Under the pieces are notes generated by a model that worked only from the letters and a program-made list of their open reading frames with translations, made no database searches and was not told the DNA's origin. Position numbers and translations under genes: made by a program. Shown here one piece after another: positions 18,801 to 26,793 of a stretch of DNA of 64,000 bases (its first letter is position 1; each line of letters begins with the position of its first letter). This DNA comes from Gaiellasilicea sp963806955 (GTDB lineage: Bacteria > Actinomycetota > Thermoleophilia > Gaiellales > Gaiellaceae): NCBI GenBank assembly GCA_963806955.1, contig CAWDZG010000002.1, positions 310,001 to 374,000 of the forward strand, in the 5' to 3' direction.

Positions 18801-19074
18801 GAACGGTCGCGAGGGGATCGAGACACTGCGTGCGAACACCGACGTCGACCTCGTCCTGATGGACGTGATGATGCCCGAGCTCGACGGCTACGAGACCACG
18901 CAGACGATCCGCGGGCTGCCGGAGTTCGAGAAGCTGCCGATCATCGCGCTCACGGCGAAGGCGATGCAGGGCGACCGCGAGCGCTCGATCGCGGCCGGGG
19001 CGTCCGACTACATCACGAAGCCGGTCGACACCGACCAGCTGCTCTCCCTGATGCGCGTGTGGCTGTACCAGTAG
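12886..19074 (+). CDS. Giant soluble poly-HAMP hybrid histidine kinase with three receiver domains
   Basis: 2062 residues, GTG start with SD AAAAGGAG ten bases upstream. No transmembrane segment or signal is seen. Order: Arg-rich N-tail; degenerate HAMPs; ten in-register 92-residue HAMP-pair repeats (about residues 167-1086, each with 'KLGGQA.V.GVSG.W'); GAF domain (about 1110-1260); Gln/Glu-rich coiled coil (about 1265-1360); HisKA with phospho-acceptor His1380 in 'FLANMSHELRTPLN'; HATPase ('TGLGLSISREIA'); then three receivers with Asp1722, Asp1846 and Asp1993. The architecture recalls fungal group III (Nik1-type) osmosensing kinases, whose HAMP repeats are also about 90 residues. It is first in an overlapping operon with cheR, cheB and another kinase. 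Confidence 0.93.
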   Translation: MPPLPTPSERARPTRKPRARRTAENGTSSALSEAQLARLVAVLEAARDGDFTVRLRADGALAEVAAAFNGLIERHQQVTKEFSRVSKVVGRDGRIDERAEVAGATGSWKEKVDAFNEVVDNLARPTVEVARVIDAVARGDLSQQIQLEIDGRPVRGEFRRIGTTVNGMVDQLSSFADEVTRVAREVGTEGKLGGQARVKGVSGTWKDLTDSVNQMASNLTGQVRNIADVTTAVANGDLSRKVTVDVKGEVLELKNTVNRMVDQLSSFADEVTRVAREVGTDGKLGGQAQVKGVSGVWKDLTENVNTLAGNLTSQVRNIAAVTTAVATGDLSKKITVDVKGEVLELKETINTMVDQLRSFSAEVTRVAKEVGTDGKLGGQAQVQGVSGVWKDLTENVNTLANNLTDQVRNIADVTTAVAQGDLSRKITVDVKGEVLQLKETINTMVDQLATFAAEVTRVAKEVGTDGRLGGQAEVQGVSGTWRDLTENVNTLANNLTDQVRNIAEVTTAVAQGDLSKKITVDARGEVLQLKSTINTMVDQLATFGAEVTRVAREVGTEGRLGGQAQVEGVSGTWRRLTENVNLMADNLTAQVRSIAEVTTAVARGDLTQKITIETKGEIAQLASTINTMVDQLSTFAAEVTRVAKEVGTEGKLGGQAEVKGVSGTWKDLTENVNQLAGNLTTQVRAIAEVTTAVAKGDLSQTITVDAKGEVAQLAGTINTMVDQLSRFAAEVTRVAKEVGTEGKLGGQAQVQGVSGTWRDLTDNVNVMASSLTEQVRNIATVTTAVANGDLSKKITVDVKGEIFELKDTINTMVDQLRAFASEVTRVAREVGTDGKLGGQARVEGVSGTWKDLTDNVNLMASSLTEQVRNIATVTTAVATGDLSKKVTVDVKGEVLELKDTINTMVDQLSAFAAEVTRVAKEVGTEGKLGGQAEVQGVSGTWKDLTDNVNLLANNLTDQVRAIADVTTAVARGDLSQKISIAAKGEIAELAGTINTMVDQLSTFAAEVTRVAREVGTEGKLGGQARVDGVSGTWKDLTDNVNQLAETLTTQLRAIADVSTAVTQGDLTRTIDVDAAGEVSDLKDNINQMIGNLRETTDRNATQDWLNSNLARFSGLLQGQRDQKTVARLLMSEVTPLVAAHHAAFYIAETVEEETELRLIATYGYKERKSISNRFKVGEALVGQAALERTSIVITEAPEDYIKIASGLGESAPTSIVVFPVLFEDQVMAVIELASFTPFTGTQRSFLEQLAESTGVVLNTIQANMRTEELLAQSQQLTMDLQSQSEELQAQQEELMRSNAELEAQTATLRASEELLQTQQEELQQTNEELEERSQQLEEQNTRIEIKNTEIEDARRALEEKAEQLALSSRYKSEFLANMSHELRTPLNSLLILAKLLADNGEGNLTEKQKEFASTIHNAGSELLGLINDILDLSKVEAGKMDLHVGEVSVADELAALERSFAPVAEEQGLSFELDFAENAVPTIATDRQRLQQVLKNLLSNAFKFTESGGVVLRVGQAPEGRQFAGDALAHAERVIGFSVIDTGVGIAADKLRLIFEAFQQADGTTSRRYGGTGLGLSISREIARLLSGEIHVESAPGEGSTFTLYLPERYVETTPAATGAELLERVDAGLSSAPAGGVGAASSNGDEPAPDASLLVPSEVADDRDSIEEGDRVVLIVEDDADFARTELEVARDRGFKGLVALRGDTGLALAREFRPDAIVLDMSLPVLDGWAVLDRLKRHPSTRHIPVHIVSGVEEAQPALMAGAAAFIQKPASLETLGTVFGGIESFIERDVRRLLVVDDDETQRQSIIDLVGSDGDVEIVAVGSSEEALAALDSEAPFDCMVLDLKLPKMTGFDLLEKVKTDERSHLLPVIVYTGSELTRREETKLKRYAETIVVKDARSPERLLDETSLFLHRVESRLPDSKRKMLEQLHNVDALFLGKKVLIVDDDVRNVFALASALEANGMDVIFAENGREGIETLRANTDVDLVLMDVMMPELDGYETTQTIRGLPEFEKLPIIALTAKAMQGDRERSIAAGASDYITKPVDTDQLLSLMRVWLYQ
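13384..16143 (+). repeat. Ten tandem 276-bp coding repeats (poly-HAMP array)
   Basis: The codons for the Gly-Gly-Gln-Ala landmark recur at 13462, 13738 and so on to 15946, exactly nine steps of 276 bases with no insertion or deletion. Units differ mainly by synonymous and conservative changes. This gives a 2.76-kb in-frame direct repeat, prone to recombination and to assembly collapse or expansion. Confidence 0.95.
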
Positions 19075-19904
19075 GGAGAAGCGGCGAGCTCGACCTCGAG
19101 CAGCTCGAGCTCGAGCTCCTCCTGGAGGGCATCCACCGCCGCTACGGCTTCGACTTCCGCGACTACGCGCCCGCGTCGCTGCGCCGGCGCGTGCGCCGGC
19201 GCATGGACGGCGAGAAGGTCAAGACGGTCTCCGCCCTGCAGGACCGGCTGCTGCACGACCCGGCTGTGATGGAGCGGCTCCTGCTCGACCTGTCCGTGAA
19301 CGTGACCGCCATGTTCCGCGACCCGAGCTTCTTCCTCGCGTTCCGCGAGCGGGTGGTGCCGGTGCTGCGCACGTATCCCTTCGCACGCCTCTGGGTCGCC
19401 GGTTGTTCCACGGGCGAGGAGGTCTACTCGCTTGCGATCGTCCTCGCCGAGGAGGGCCTGGCCGACCGCGTCCGCATCTACGCAACCGACATCAACGAGG
19501 CCGTGATCGAGCAGGCGCGGGACGGCGTCTTCCCGCTCGACAAGATGCAGGAGTACACGCAGAACTACATCCACGCGGGCGGGCAGCGATCGTTCTCGGA
19601 GTACTACGTCGCCCGCTACGACGGCGCGCGGTTCGCCCGGGAGCTCGTCGAGGGAGTCGTCTTCGCGCAGCACAACCTCGTCTCGGACGCCGCCTTCAAC
19701 GAGTTCCACGTGATCACGTGCCGCAACGTGATGATCTACTTCGCGCAGCCGCTGCAGGAGCACGTGCACCGGCTGTTCTACGAGAGCCTCGCCATGTTCG
19801 GCGTCCTCGCGCTTGGGCAGAAGGAGACGATCCGCTTCTCCCCGTACGAGCGCGACTTCGAGGAGCTCGACCCGGACGAGCGACTCTACAAGAAGGTTCG
19901 ATGA
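19059..19904 (+). CDS. cheR: CheR-type protein-glutamate methyltransferase
   Basis: A 281-residue S-adenosylmethionine-dependent methyltransferase of the CheR family, normally methylating chemoreceptor glutamates. The N-terminal helical domain contains 'YGFDFRDYAPASLRRRVRRR'. The catalytic domain has 'WVAGCSTGEEVYSLAIVLAE' (SAM site), 'IYATDINEAVIEQARDGVFP' and 'ITCRNVMIYF'. The GTG start lies inside the end of the poly-HAMP gene (16-base overlap); a slightly later start cannot be excluded. It lacks a TPR extension. No chemoreceptor, CheA or CheW is nearby, so its target may be the HAMP/coiled-coil kinase. Confidence 0.9.
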   Translation: MAVPVGRSGELDLEQLELELLLEGIHRRYGFDFRDYAPASLRRRVRRRMDGEKVKTVSALQDRLLHDPAVMERLLLDLSVNVTAMFRDPSFFLAFRERVVPVLRTYPFARLWVAGCSTGEEVYSLAIVLAEEGLADRVRIYATDINEAVIEQARDGVFPLDKMQEYTQNYIHAGGQRSFSEYYVARYDGARFARELVEGVVFAQHNLVSDAAFNEFHVITCRNVMIYFAQPLQEHVHRLFYESLAMFGVLALGQKETIRFSPYERDFEELDPDERLYKKVR

Positions 19905-20464
19905 ACTACGAGGTGATCGCGATCGGAGCGTCATGGGGAGGGCTGCACGCCGTCGGAGCGCTGCTCGAGGGGATCCCGCGCGCGGTCGAGCAGCCGATCG
20001 TGGTCGCCCAGCACCGCGGCGCGGACTCGACGCGGGGCGTGCTCGAGACGCTGCTCCAGCGCCACATCGACCGAAAGGTCTGCGAGCCGGGCGACAAGGA
20101 CCCGCTCGAGCCGGGACACGTCTACGTCGCGCCGGCCGACTACCACCTGCTCGTCGACGGCCGTGCCTTCGCACTCTCGGTCGACGCGCGCGTCCAGCAC
20201 GCCCGCCCCTCGATCGACGTGCTCTTCGAGTCGGTCGCGCAGGCCTATCGCGACCGCGCGATCGGGATCGTGCTCACGGGCGCGAACGAGGACGGCGCCG
20301 CAGGGCTCGCGGCGATCAAGCGCAACGGTGGTGTCGCGGTCGTGCAGGATCCACGCACGGCTGCCCGCCGTGACATGCCGGATGCGGCGATCGCGGCCAC
20401 CGAGCTCGACGCCGTGCTGTCGCTCGAGGAGATCGGGCCGTTCCTCCACAGGCTGTGCGTGTGA
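19901..20464 (+). CDS. cheB: CheB-type methylesterase domain protein (no receiver)
   Basis: 187 residues, only the catalytic domain of CheB. The catalytic triad is readable as Ser in 'IGASWGGLHAV', His in 'VVAQHRGAD' and Asp in 'TGANEDGAAGL'. Canonical CheB carries an N-terminal receiver that controls it; here that is missing, so regulation must come from elsewhere, for example the receivers of the flanking kinases. ATG overlaps the cheR stop (ATGA) and its own stop overlaps the next gene's GTG. Confidence 0.9.
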   Translation: MNYEVIAIGASWGGLHAVGALLEGIPRAVEQPIVVAQHRGADSTRGVLETLLQRHIDRKVCEPGDKDPLEPGHVYVAPADYHLLVDGRAFALSVDARVQHARPSIDVLFESVAQAYRDRAIGIVLTGANEDGAAGLAAIKRNGGVAVVQDPRTAARRDMPDAAIAATELDAVLSLEEIGPFLHRLCV

Positions 20465-22835
20465 GCGATAACCGCGCAAAGCTGCTGCTCGTCGACGACC
20501 GGCCCGAGAACCTGCTGGCGCTGGAGGCGATCCTGGAGCCGCTCGGCCAGGAGCTCATCCGCGCCCGGTCCGGCGAGGAGGCCCTGCGCCAGCTGCTCAA
20601 CCACGAATTCGCGGCGATCCTGCTCGACGTGCAGATGCCGGGGCTGGACGGCTTCCAGACCGCGGAGCTGATCAAGGCCCGGGAGCGGACGAAGCACATC
20701 CCGATCCTCTTCCTGACCGCGATCTCGAAGGACGCGGCGCACGTCTTCCGCGGCTACGACGCGGGCGCCGTCGACTATCTGATGAAGCCGTTCGAGCCCG
20801 CGATCCTGCAGGCAAAGGTCGCGGTCTTCATCGACCTCTGGCAGAAGACCGTCGAGCTCCGGCAGCGGGACGCCCTGATCGCCGAGCAGGAGCTCCTCGC
20901 GCTCGAGCGCGAGAGCGCGATCCGCTACCGCTCCCTCGCCGATGCCGTCCCCCAGATCGTCTGGACGACCGGCGTCGACGGCGTCGCGAACTTCTTCAAC
21001 GCGCGCTGGTACGAGTACACGGGGCTGACTCCGGAGGCGGACGGGACGTCGGAGAGCGTCATCCACCCCGACGACCGGCGCGAGGTCGTCGCTCGCTGGG
21101 AGAGCGTCCGCGCCGTGGGCGAGCCCTTCGAGGCCGAGTACCGGATCCGGCGTGCGGACGGGGCCTACCGCTGGCATCTCGGCCGGTCGGTGCCCCAGCG
21201 GGACGAGACGGGCACGGTCACGGGCTGGGTCGGCACCGCGACGGACATCGAGGACCGCAAGCTCGCCGAGGAGCGCCAGCGCTTTCTCGTCGAGGCCGGC
21301 TGGGTGCTCGGCAGCTCGCTCGACTACGAGCAGACGCTGGCCGACGTCGCGCGGCTCGCGGTGCCGCGTGTCGCCGACTGGTGTGCCGTCGACATCTTCG
21401 TGGACGGCGCGCTCGAGCGGCTCGCGCTGGAGCACGCCGACCCGCTCAAGGTGGCGCTCGCCCGGGAGTTGCAGGAGGCGATGCTGGCGGCCCGCTCGAC
21501 CCCCGCGGCGACGACACTCCGCTCCCAGGAGCCGGTGCTCGTGAGCGAGCTCGACGAGGCGGCGCTGTCGAGCTTCGGGTTCGACGAGAGCCAACTCGAG
21601 ATCGCGCGGGCCCTCGAGCCGCGCTCGTACGTGACCGTGCCGCTGGCCGCGCGCGACGAGGTCTTCGGCTCGATCACGCTCGTCACCGCCGAGTCGGGCC
21701 GCCGCCTGGGCGCCGACGACCTCGTGCTCGCCCAGGAGCTCGCCCGCCACGCCGCGGTGGCGATCGACAACGCGCGCCTGTACGCAGAGGCGGAGCGGCG
21801 TGGCCGCGCCGCGCGGGCGCTCGAGGCGGTCGGCGACGGCGTCGTCCTCGTCGACCGCCGCGGTGTGATCCGGCTCTGGAACGCCGCGGCGACGACGATC
21901 ACCGGCGTGGCGGAGCAGGACGCGCTCGGCCGGCCGATCGCTGACGTCGTCCCGCGCTGGGCGGAGATCTCGCCGCTGATCCCGGTCGCGAGCAAGCCGG
22001 GAGATCCCGTCCGGGCCGAGACGGTGCCGGTCGAGTTCGACGGCCGCGAGCTCTGGATCTCCGGCTCCGGCGTCGGCTTCGAGGAGGGAGTCGTGTACGC
22101 GTTCCGCGACCTGACGGAAGAGCGCGCGCTGGAGGAGCTGAAGGCCGACTTCGTCGCCACCGTCTCGCACGAGCTCCGGACCCCGCTTGCCGCGATCTAC
22201 GGGTCGGCGCAGACGATCCGGCGCACCGACATCGATCTGAACGAGGAGGTGCAGCAGCAGCTGCTCGGCGTGATCGCGTCCGAGTCGGACCGCCTCGGCA
22301 CGATCGTCAACGACCTGCTCGTCGCCGGCCGGCTCGACGCGAACCAGCTGCCGGTCACGGTCGAGCGCTGCGACCCGGTCGAGCTCGCGGGCTCCGTTGT
22401 CGACGCCGCACGGACGCACCTGCCCGAGACGATCAGGCCTCGAGCTGCAGGCTGCCGACGGCGTGCCCGACGTCGTCGCCGACCCGGGACAGCTGCACCA
22501 GGTGCTCGTCAACCTCGTCGACAACGCGATCAAGTACTCGCCCGAGGGTGGCCCCGTCGCGCTGTCGGTCTCGAACGGCGATCGGGCGATCCGCTTCTCG
22601 ATCGAGGACGCCGGGCTCGGCATCCCCGCCGGCGAGCACAGGCGGATCTTCGAGAAGTTCTACCGCCTCGACCCCGGGATGACGCGCGGCATCGGCGGCA
22701 CGGGGCTCGGCCTCTACATCTGCCGGGAGCTGGTGCGGCGGATGGACGGGAAGATCTGGGTCGAGTCCGCGCTCGGCAAGGGCTCGACGTTCGTCGTCGA
22801 GCTGCCCGCCGCCGACGGGAAACGCGGCGGGCTAG
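20461..22835 (+). CDS. Soluble hybrid sensor kinase REC-PAS-GAF-PAS-HisKA-HATPase (apparent frameshift)
   Basis: About 790 residues from a GTG overlapping the cheB stop. A receiver is at residues about 5-120 ('LLLVDDRPENLLALEAIL', phospho-Asp in 'ILLDVQMPGLDGF'). Then PAS ('VPQIVWTTGVDGVANFFNAR'), GAF (about 270-440), a second PAS ('GVVLVDRRGVIRLWNAAATT') and HisKA ('FVATVSHELRTPLAAIYG'). The frame breaks at about 22435. The HATPase continues in another frame ('VNLVDNAIKYSPEGGPVALS', 'GIGGTGLGLYICRELVRRMD'). That second frame has no stop where homology ends, so the end (TAG 22833-22835) is estimated and implies a further indel. There is no membrane segment; input is probably cytosolic. Confidence 0.82.
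22805..22831. terminator. Bidirectional hairpin between convergent kinase and potC
   Basis: CCCGCCGC and GCGGCGGG form an 8-bp GC stem around an 11-base loop at the meeting point of two convergent genes. It has no clear T-run on either side. The position supports a terminator role. Confidence 0.45.
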
Positions 22836-23644
22836 CGGGCGACGCCGCCCTGCGACTCGCTCGAGAGCTTCGACGCGACGTAGACGGGGATCATCGAGAG
22901 CAGGATCACGAAGACGGCGACGACGTTCACGATCGGCAGCTGATTCGGGCGCGAGAGGTTGTTCAGGATCCAGATCGGCAGCGTCTGGTCGGGGCCGGCG
23001 GTAAAGGTCGTCACGATCACCTCGTCGAAGCTGAGCGCGAACGCCAGCAGGCCGCCGGCGAGCAGTGCCGTCTTCAGCTGCGGGAAGGTGACGAAGCGGA
23101 AGGTCTGCCACGCGTCGGCTCCGAGATCCGCCGACGCCTCCTCCAGCGACGCTGCCGTCCGCCGCAGCCGCGCGACGACGTTGTTGTAGACGACGACGAT
23201 GCAGAAGGTCGCGTGCCCGACCATGATCGTGAAGAGGCCGAGCTCGACGCCGAACACGTCCGGCAGGTTGCGGAAGGTCGCGTTCAGCGCCATCCCCGTC
23301 ACGATCCCCGGCAACGCGATCGGGAGGATGATCAGGAACGAGACCGCATCGCGGCCGAAGAAGCGGTGCCGCGAGACCGCAAGCGCCGCGAACGAGCCGA
23401 GCAGGAGCGCGATCGCGGTCGCGCCGAGCGCCGCCTTCACCGAGACGAGCAGCGCGTCGCGCACCCCGGGGTTGTCGATCGCGCGCCCGAACCACTTCGT
23501 CGTCAGGCCCGGGATCGGCCAGACGAGCGACCGCCGCTCGTTGAACGCGTAGAGCCCGATCACGAGCAGCGGCAGGTAGATGAACGCGAGCGTCAGCCCG
23601 GTCAGGCCGCGGAGCATCCAGGTGCCGGCACGCGAGGTGGTCAC
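22832..23644 (-). CDS. potC: Polyamine-type ABC transporter permease
   Basis: A 270-residue permease with six membrane helices, PotC/YdcV type. Key features are 'FIYLPLLVIGLYAFNE', the EAA loop 'EEASADLGADAWQTFRFVTFPQL' and 'FALSFDEVIVTTFTAGPDQTLPIWI', which is characteristic of spermidine/putrescine permeases. The GTG start overlaps the potB stop (GTGA). It is last gene of the aminotransferase-potA-potD-potB-potC operon. Confidence 0.9.
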   Translation of the reverse strand: MTTSRAGTWMLRGLTGLTLAFIYLPLLVIGLYAFNERRSLVWPIPGLTTKWFGRAIDNPGVRDALLVSVKAALGATAIALLLGSFAALAVSRHRFFGRDAVSFLIILPIALPGIVTGMALNATFRNLPDVFGVELGLFTIMVGHATFCIVVVYNNVVARLRRTAASLEEASADLGADAWQTFRFVTFPQLKTALLAGGLLAFALSFDEVIVTTFTAGPDQTLPIWILNNLSRPNQLPIVNVVAVFVILLSMIPVYVASKLSSESQGGVAR

Positions 23645-24546
23645 AGGTTGTCGAACGCCCCCGCGCGTCGCGCCAGCAGCAGGTAGACGACCATCACCGC
23701 GACCGGCACCGTCGCGAACGCGGCCGCGAACGGGAGGTTGTTCGCGACGCCGACGTTGATGTAGACGACGTTGCCGATGAACTGCGTGCTCGAGACGAGC
23801 GTCGGCGTGATGTAGTCGCCGAGCGTCAGGGAGAAGGTGAAGATCGACCCCGCGGCGACCGCCGGCAGCGCGAGCGGCAGCACCACCCGCGCGAGCGTCC
23901 GCGCCCCCTTCGCGCCGAGGTCTGCCGACGCCTCCAGCACCGACGCCGGGATCCGGTCGAGCCCGGCGTAGACGGGCAGGATCATGAACGGCAGCCAGAG
24001 GTAGCTGAAGACGAGCCACGTGGCGACGTTGCCGAAGCCGGGGCCGGAGAGGTCGAGTGGTGCGAGCACCCAGTTCAGGATCCCGTTCTCCTGCAGGATG
24101 ATCCGCCAGGCGTAGACCTTGACGAGGTAGCTCGCCCAGAGCGGCAGCAGGATCGCGACGACGAGCAGGTTGCGGGTCCGCGGCGACGCGACCTTCGCCA
24201 TGTAGAAGGCGATCGGGAACGCGAGCACCGCGTCGGTGACCGTGACGGCCGCCGCGATCAGCACCGTCCGCTGGGTGATCGCACGGTAGACGTCGCTCTC
24301 CCAGAGCTGGCGGAAGTTCTGGAGCCCGTAGTCGTGGACGACCTGGGACGTGAACGGGTCGAGCCGCCAGAACGCGGCGATGAAGAGGACCGTCAGCGAG
24401 CCGAGGTAGGCGAGCACGAGCCACGAGAGCGGCGGCGCCAGCAGCAGCCCGAGCCGCAGCCGCCCGTGGCGGTGCAGGAAGGACGAGAGGCGCCGCCCCG
24501 GGGTCTCCCCCGGCGGCGGCGCCTCGGTCAGTTCAGGGACGGCGAT
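23641..24546 (-). CDS. potB: Polyamine-type ABC transporter permease (unusual start)
   Basis: Six-helix permease of PotB type. The EAA loop is 'EASADLGAKGARTLARVVLPLA', followed by 'GDYITPTLVSSTQFIGNVVY'. The first ordinary in-frame start is GTG 24417, which would cut into the first helix. Homology-like sequence continues upstream through 'VPELTEAPPPGETPGRRLSS' to an ATC at 24546 that lies six bases after a good SD (AAGGGG at 24558-24553). Initiation at this ATC, or a miscalled ATG, is inferred; the product would then be 301 residues. Confidence 0.82.
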   Translation of the reverse strand: MAVPELTEAPPPGETPGRRLSSFLHRHGRLRLGLLLAPPLSWLVLAYLGSLTVLFIAAFWRLDPFTSQVVHDYGLQNFRQLWESDVYRAITQRTVLIAAAVTVTDAVLAFPIAFYMAKVASPRTRNLLVVAILLPLWASYLVKVYAWRIILQENGILNWVLAPLDLSGPGFGNVATWLVFSYLWLPFMILPVYAGLDRIPASVLEASADLGAKGARTLARVVLPLALPAVAAGSIFTFSLTLGDYITPTLVSSTQFIGNVVYINVGVANNLPFAAAFATVPVAVMVVYLLLARRAGAFDNL

Positions 24547-24549
24547 CGG

Positions 24550-25776
24550 TTACCCCTTGATCTCCGTCCAGGCCTGGGTCCATTCGGAGTAGTCCTTGCA
24601 GACCTGGCCGCGGTCGTCACCGCAGTCGGCCTGCGGCGTCTTCCAGTAGTAGACCTGGTCGAAGTACTCCTCATCGTCTGCGTGGAAGAGCGTGCAGTGA
24701 TCCTTGTTCGCCGTGAGACCGCACGCCTCCGTGGACGACGGCGCCTCGCCGAAGTACTCGGTCGCGGCGGCGTTGGCCTTCGCCGAGATGATGTGGTCCA
24801 TCCACATGTACATGCAGTTCGGGTTCTTGGCCTCGGACGCGATCATCCACGTGTCCGACCAGCCCGTCGAGCCCTCCTTCGGCAGCACCGACGCCACCGG
24901 GACCTTCTCGCCCTCGAGCACGTTCGTGATCACCTGCCACGTCGTCCCGACGACGCTCTCGCCGCCGGTGAAGGCCGCGATCTGCTTCGTGTAGTCCGAC
25001 CAGTACTCGCCGATCACCGCGCGCTGCTGCTTCAGCAGGTCGACCGCCGCGTCGAACTGCTCCTGGTCGAGCTCGTACGGATCCTCGATCCCGAGCTCCG
25101 GCTGCGTCGCCTTCAGGTAGACGGCCGCGTCGGCGATGTAGATCGGGCTGTCGTACGCGGTCACCTTGCCCTTGTAGGGGGAGTTCTCGTCGAAGACGAC
25201 CCCCCATGAGTCCGGCGCCGGCTTGACGACGTCGGTGCGGTACTGGAGCAGGTTCGCCCCGCGGCCGTGCGGGACGCCGTACGGCACGTCGTCGACCGTG
25301 TTGTGCGGCTGGTTCTTGAGCCCCTCGAAGACGTTCTCGTAGTTCGGGATCAGGTCGAGGTTGACCGGCGCGACGTCGCCAGCCGCGATCAGGCGCAGGC
25401 TCGCGTCGCCGGACGCGGAGACGCCGTCGTACTGGCCGGTCCGCATCAGCGTCACCATCTCGTCCGAGGTGTTCCCGGTCTTCACGTTGACCTGGCAGCC
25501 GCTCTGCTCCTCGAACTCGGAGACCCAGTCGACATTCGGGTCGGTGCTGCCGTCCTCGACGTAGCCCGCCCAGGCGATCAGGTTCACCTGGCCCTCGGCA
25601 GCGCCGAGCGAGTCCAGCATCCCCTCGGGCGTCCCGCCGGTCGTCTCGGCGGCCGTCGTGCCCGCACCGCCCGCCTCGCCCTCGTCGTCGTCGCCGCCGC
25701 AACCGGCCGCGAGCACGCACAACACACCGGTGGCCAGCAGCGAGGCCGTCCACCGTCCTACTCTCCGCTTGCTCAT
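24550..25776 (-). CDS. potD: Polyamine-type ABC transporter substrate-binding lipoprotein
   Basis: 408 residues. The signal peptide has lipobox 'VLAAGC' (about residue 24), then an acidic Gly/Thr linker. The PotD/PotF fold follows: 'VNLIAWAGYVEDG', 'YDGVSASGDASLRLIAAGDV' and 'YGVPHGRGANLLQYRTDVV'. Two later Asp/Trp motifs ('GGESVVGTTWQVITN') fit polyamine binding. The ATG at 25776 is preceded by SD GGAGGAG and overlaps the potA stop. Longer in-frame extensions lack signal-peptide character. The exact polyamine is not predictable, but linkage to a GABA-type aminotransferase suggests putrescine. Confidence 0.88.
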   Translation of the reverse strand: MSKRRVGRWTASLLATGVLCVLAAGCGGDDDEGEAGGAGTTAAETTGGTPEGMLDSLGAAEGQVNLIAWAGYVEDGSTDPNVDWVSEFEEQSGCQVNVKTGNTSDEMVTLMRTGQYDGVSASGDASLRLIAAGDVAPVNLDLIPNYENVFEGLKNQPHNTVDDVPYGVPHGRGANLLQYRTDVVKPAPDSWGVVFDENSPYKGKVTAYDSPIYIADAAVYLKATQPELGIEDPYELDQEQFDAAVDLLKQQRAVIGEYWSDYTKQIAAFTGGESVVGTTWQVITNVLEGEKVPVASVLPKEGSTGWSDTWMIASEAKNPNCMYMWMDHIISAKANAAATEYFGEAPSSTEACGLTANKDHCTLFHADDEEYFDQVYYWKTPQADCGDDRGQVCKDYSEWTQAWTEIKG

Positions 25777-26786
25777 CGTTCCGCTCCTCCGTTCGACCCG
25801 GTTTCGATTACGAAGACGTGCTCCGGCCGCCATGCGAGCCGGACCCGGCTTCCCTGTCGCTCCAGCACCTCGCTCGAGCCGCTCTCGAGGTTCTGGCTCA
25901 CCACCGTCAGCTCACCGCCCGCGTCGAGCTCGACGTGGAAGCGCGTGATCGCACCGACGTACACGACGTCGCGGATCCTGCCCGCCTCCACTCCGAAGCC
26001 CGGCCCGGGGTCCTCGCCCTCGCCGAGCAGGCGGATCTTCTCCGGCCGCACCGTGAAACGGCGACCGTCCCGCTCGAGCACGTTCGAGACGCCGACGAAG
26101 CCGGCGATGAACTCGCTGGCCGGGTGCTCGTACACCTCGGCCGGCGCCCCGACCTGCTCGATCCTGCCTTCGTTGAACACCGCGAGGCGGTCGCTCATCG
26201 TCAGCGCCTCCTCCTGGTCGTGCGTGACGTAGACGAACGTCAGGCCGAGCTCCTGCTGGATCCGCTTCAGCTCCACCTGGAGCTCCTGGCGCAGCTTCAA
26301 GTCGAGCGCGCCGAGCGGCTCGTCGAGCAGGAGCGCCCGCGGCCGGTTCACGAGCGCGCGCGCGAGCGCGACCCGCTGCCGCTGCCCGCCGGAGAGCTGC
26401 GCAGGCTTGCGGCCGCCGTACCCCTCGAGCCGAACGAGGTCGAGCGCCTCCTCCGCGCGCCGGCGACGCTCGCCGCGCGCGACCTTCTTCACGCGCAGGC
26501 CGTACTCGACGTTCTCCTGCACGGTCATGTGCGGAAAGAGCGCGTAGTCCTGGAACACGGTGTTGACGTCGCGCGCGTAGGGGGGCAGCCCGGACACGTC
26601 CTTGCCGCCCAGCTCGATCCGGCCCTCGTCGGGCCGCTCGAAGCCGGCGATCACGCGCAAGGTCGTCGTCTTGCCCGAGCCGGACGGGCCGAGCATGGTG
26701 AAGAACTCGCCCCTGGCGATCTCGAGGTCGATCCCGTCCACGGCGATCACGTCGCCGTAGCGCTTGCGGAGCCCGGTGATGCTCAC
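25773..26786 (-). CDS. potA: Polyamine-type ABC transporter ATP-binding protein
   Basis: 337 residues. Walker A 'LGPSGSGKTTTLRVIAGF', signature 'LSGGQRQRVALARALV', Walker B 'ALLLDEPLGALDLKLR', 'VTHDQEEALTMSD' and a C-terminal TOBE domain ('RPEKIRLLGEGEDPG', 'YVGAITRFHVEL') match PotA. The GTG at 26786 lies 7 bases after the aminotransferase stop, so it is probably coupled. The longer frame upstream is a shadow of the aminotransferase gene. Confidence 0.9.
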   Translation of the reverse strand: MSITGLRKRYGDVIAVDGIDLEIARGEFFTMLGPSGSGKTTTLRVIAGFERPDEGRIELGGKDVSGLPPYARDVNTVFQDYALFPHMTVQENVEYGLRVKKVARGERRRRAEEALDLVRLEGYGGRKPAQLSGGQRQRVALARALVNRPRALLLDEPLGALDLKLRQELQVELKRIQQELGLTFVYVTHDQEEALTMSDRLAVFNEGRIEQVGAPAEVYEHPASEFIAGFVGVSNVLERDGRRFTVRPEKIRLLGEGEDPGPGFGVEAGRIRDVVYVGAITRFHVELDAGGELTVVSQNLESGSSEVLERQGSRVRLAWRPEHVFVIETGSNGGAER

Positions 26787-26793
26787 ATCGGCG

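Noticed and set aside
22836..23686. Extension of the soluble kinase frame past the HATPase into the potC region
   Set aside because: Homology ends near 22815 and the rest is antisense to a clear permease gene; the missing stop is better explained by another indel.
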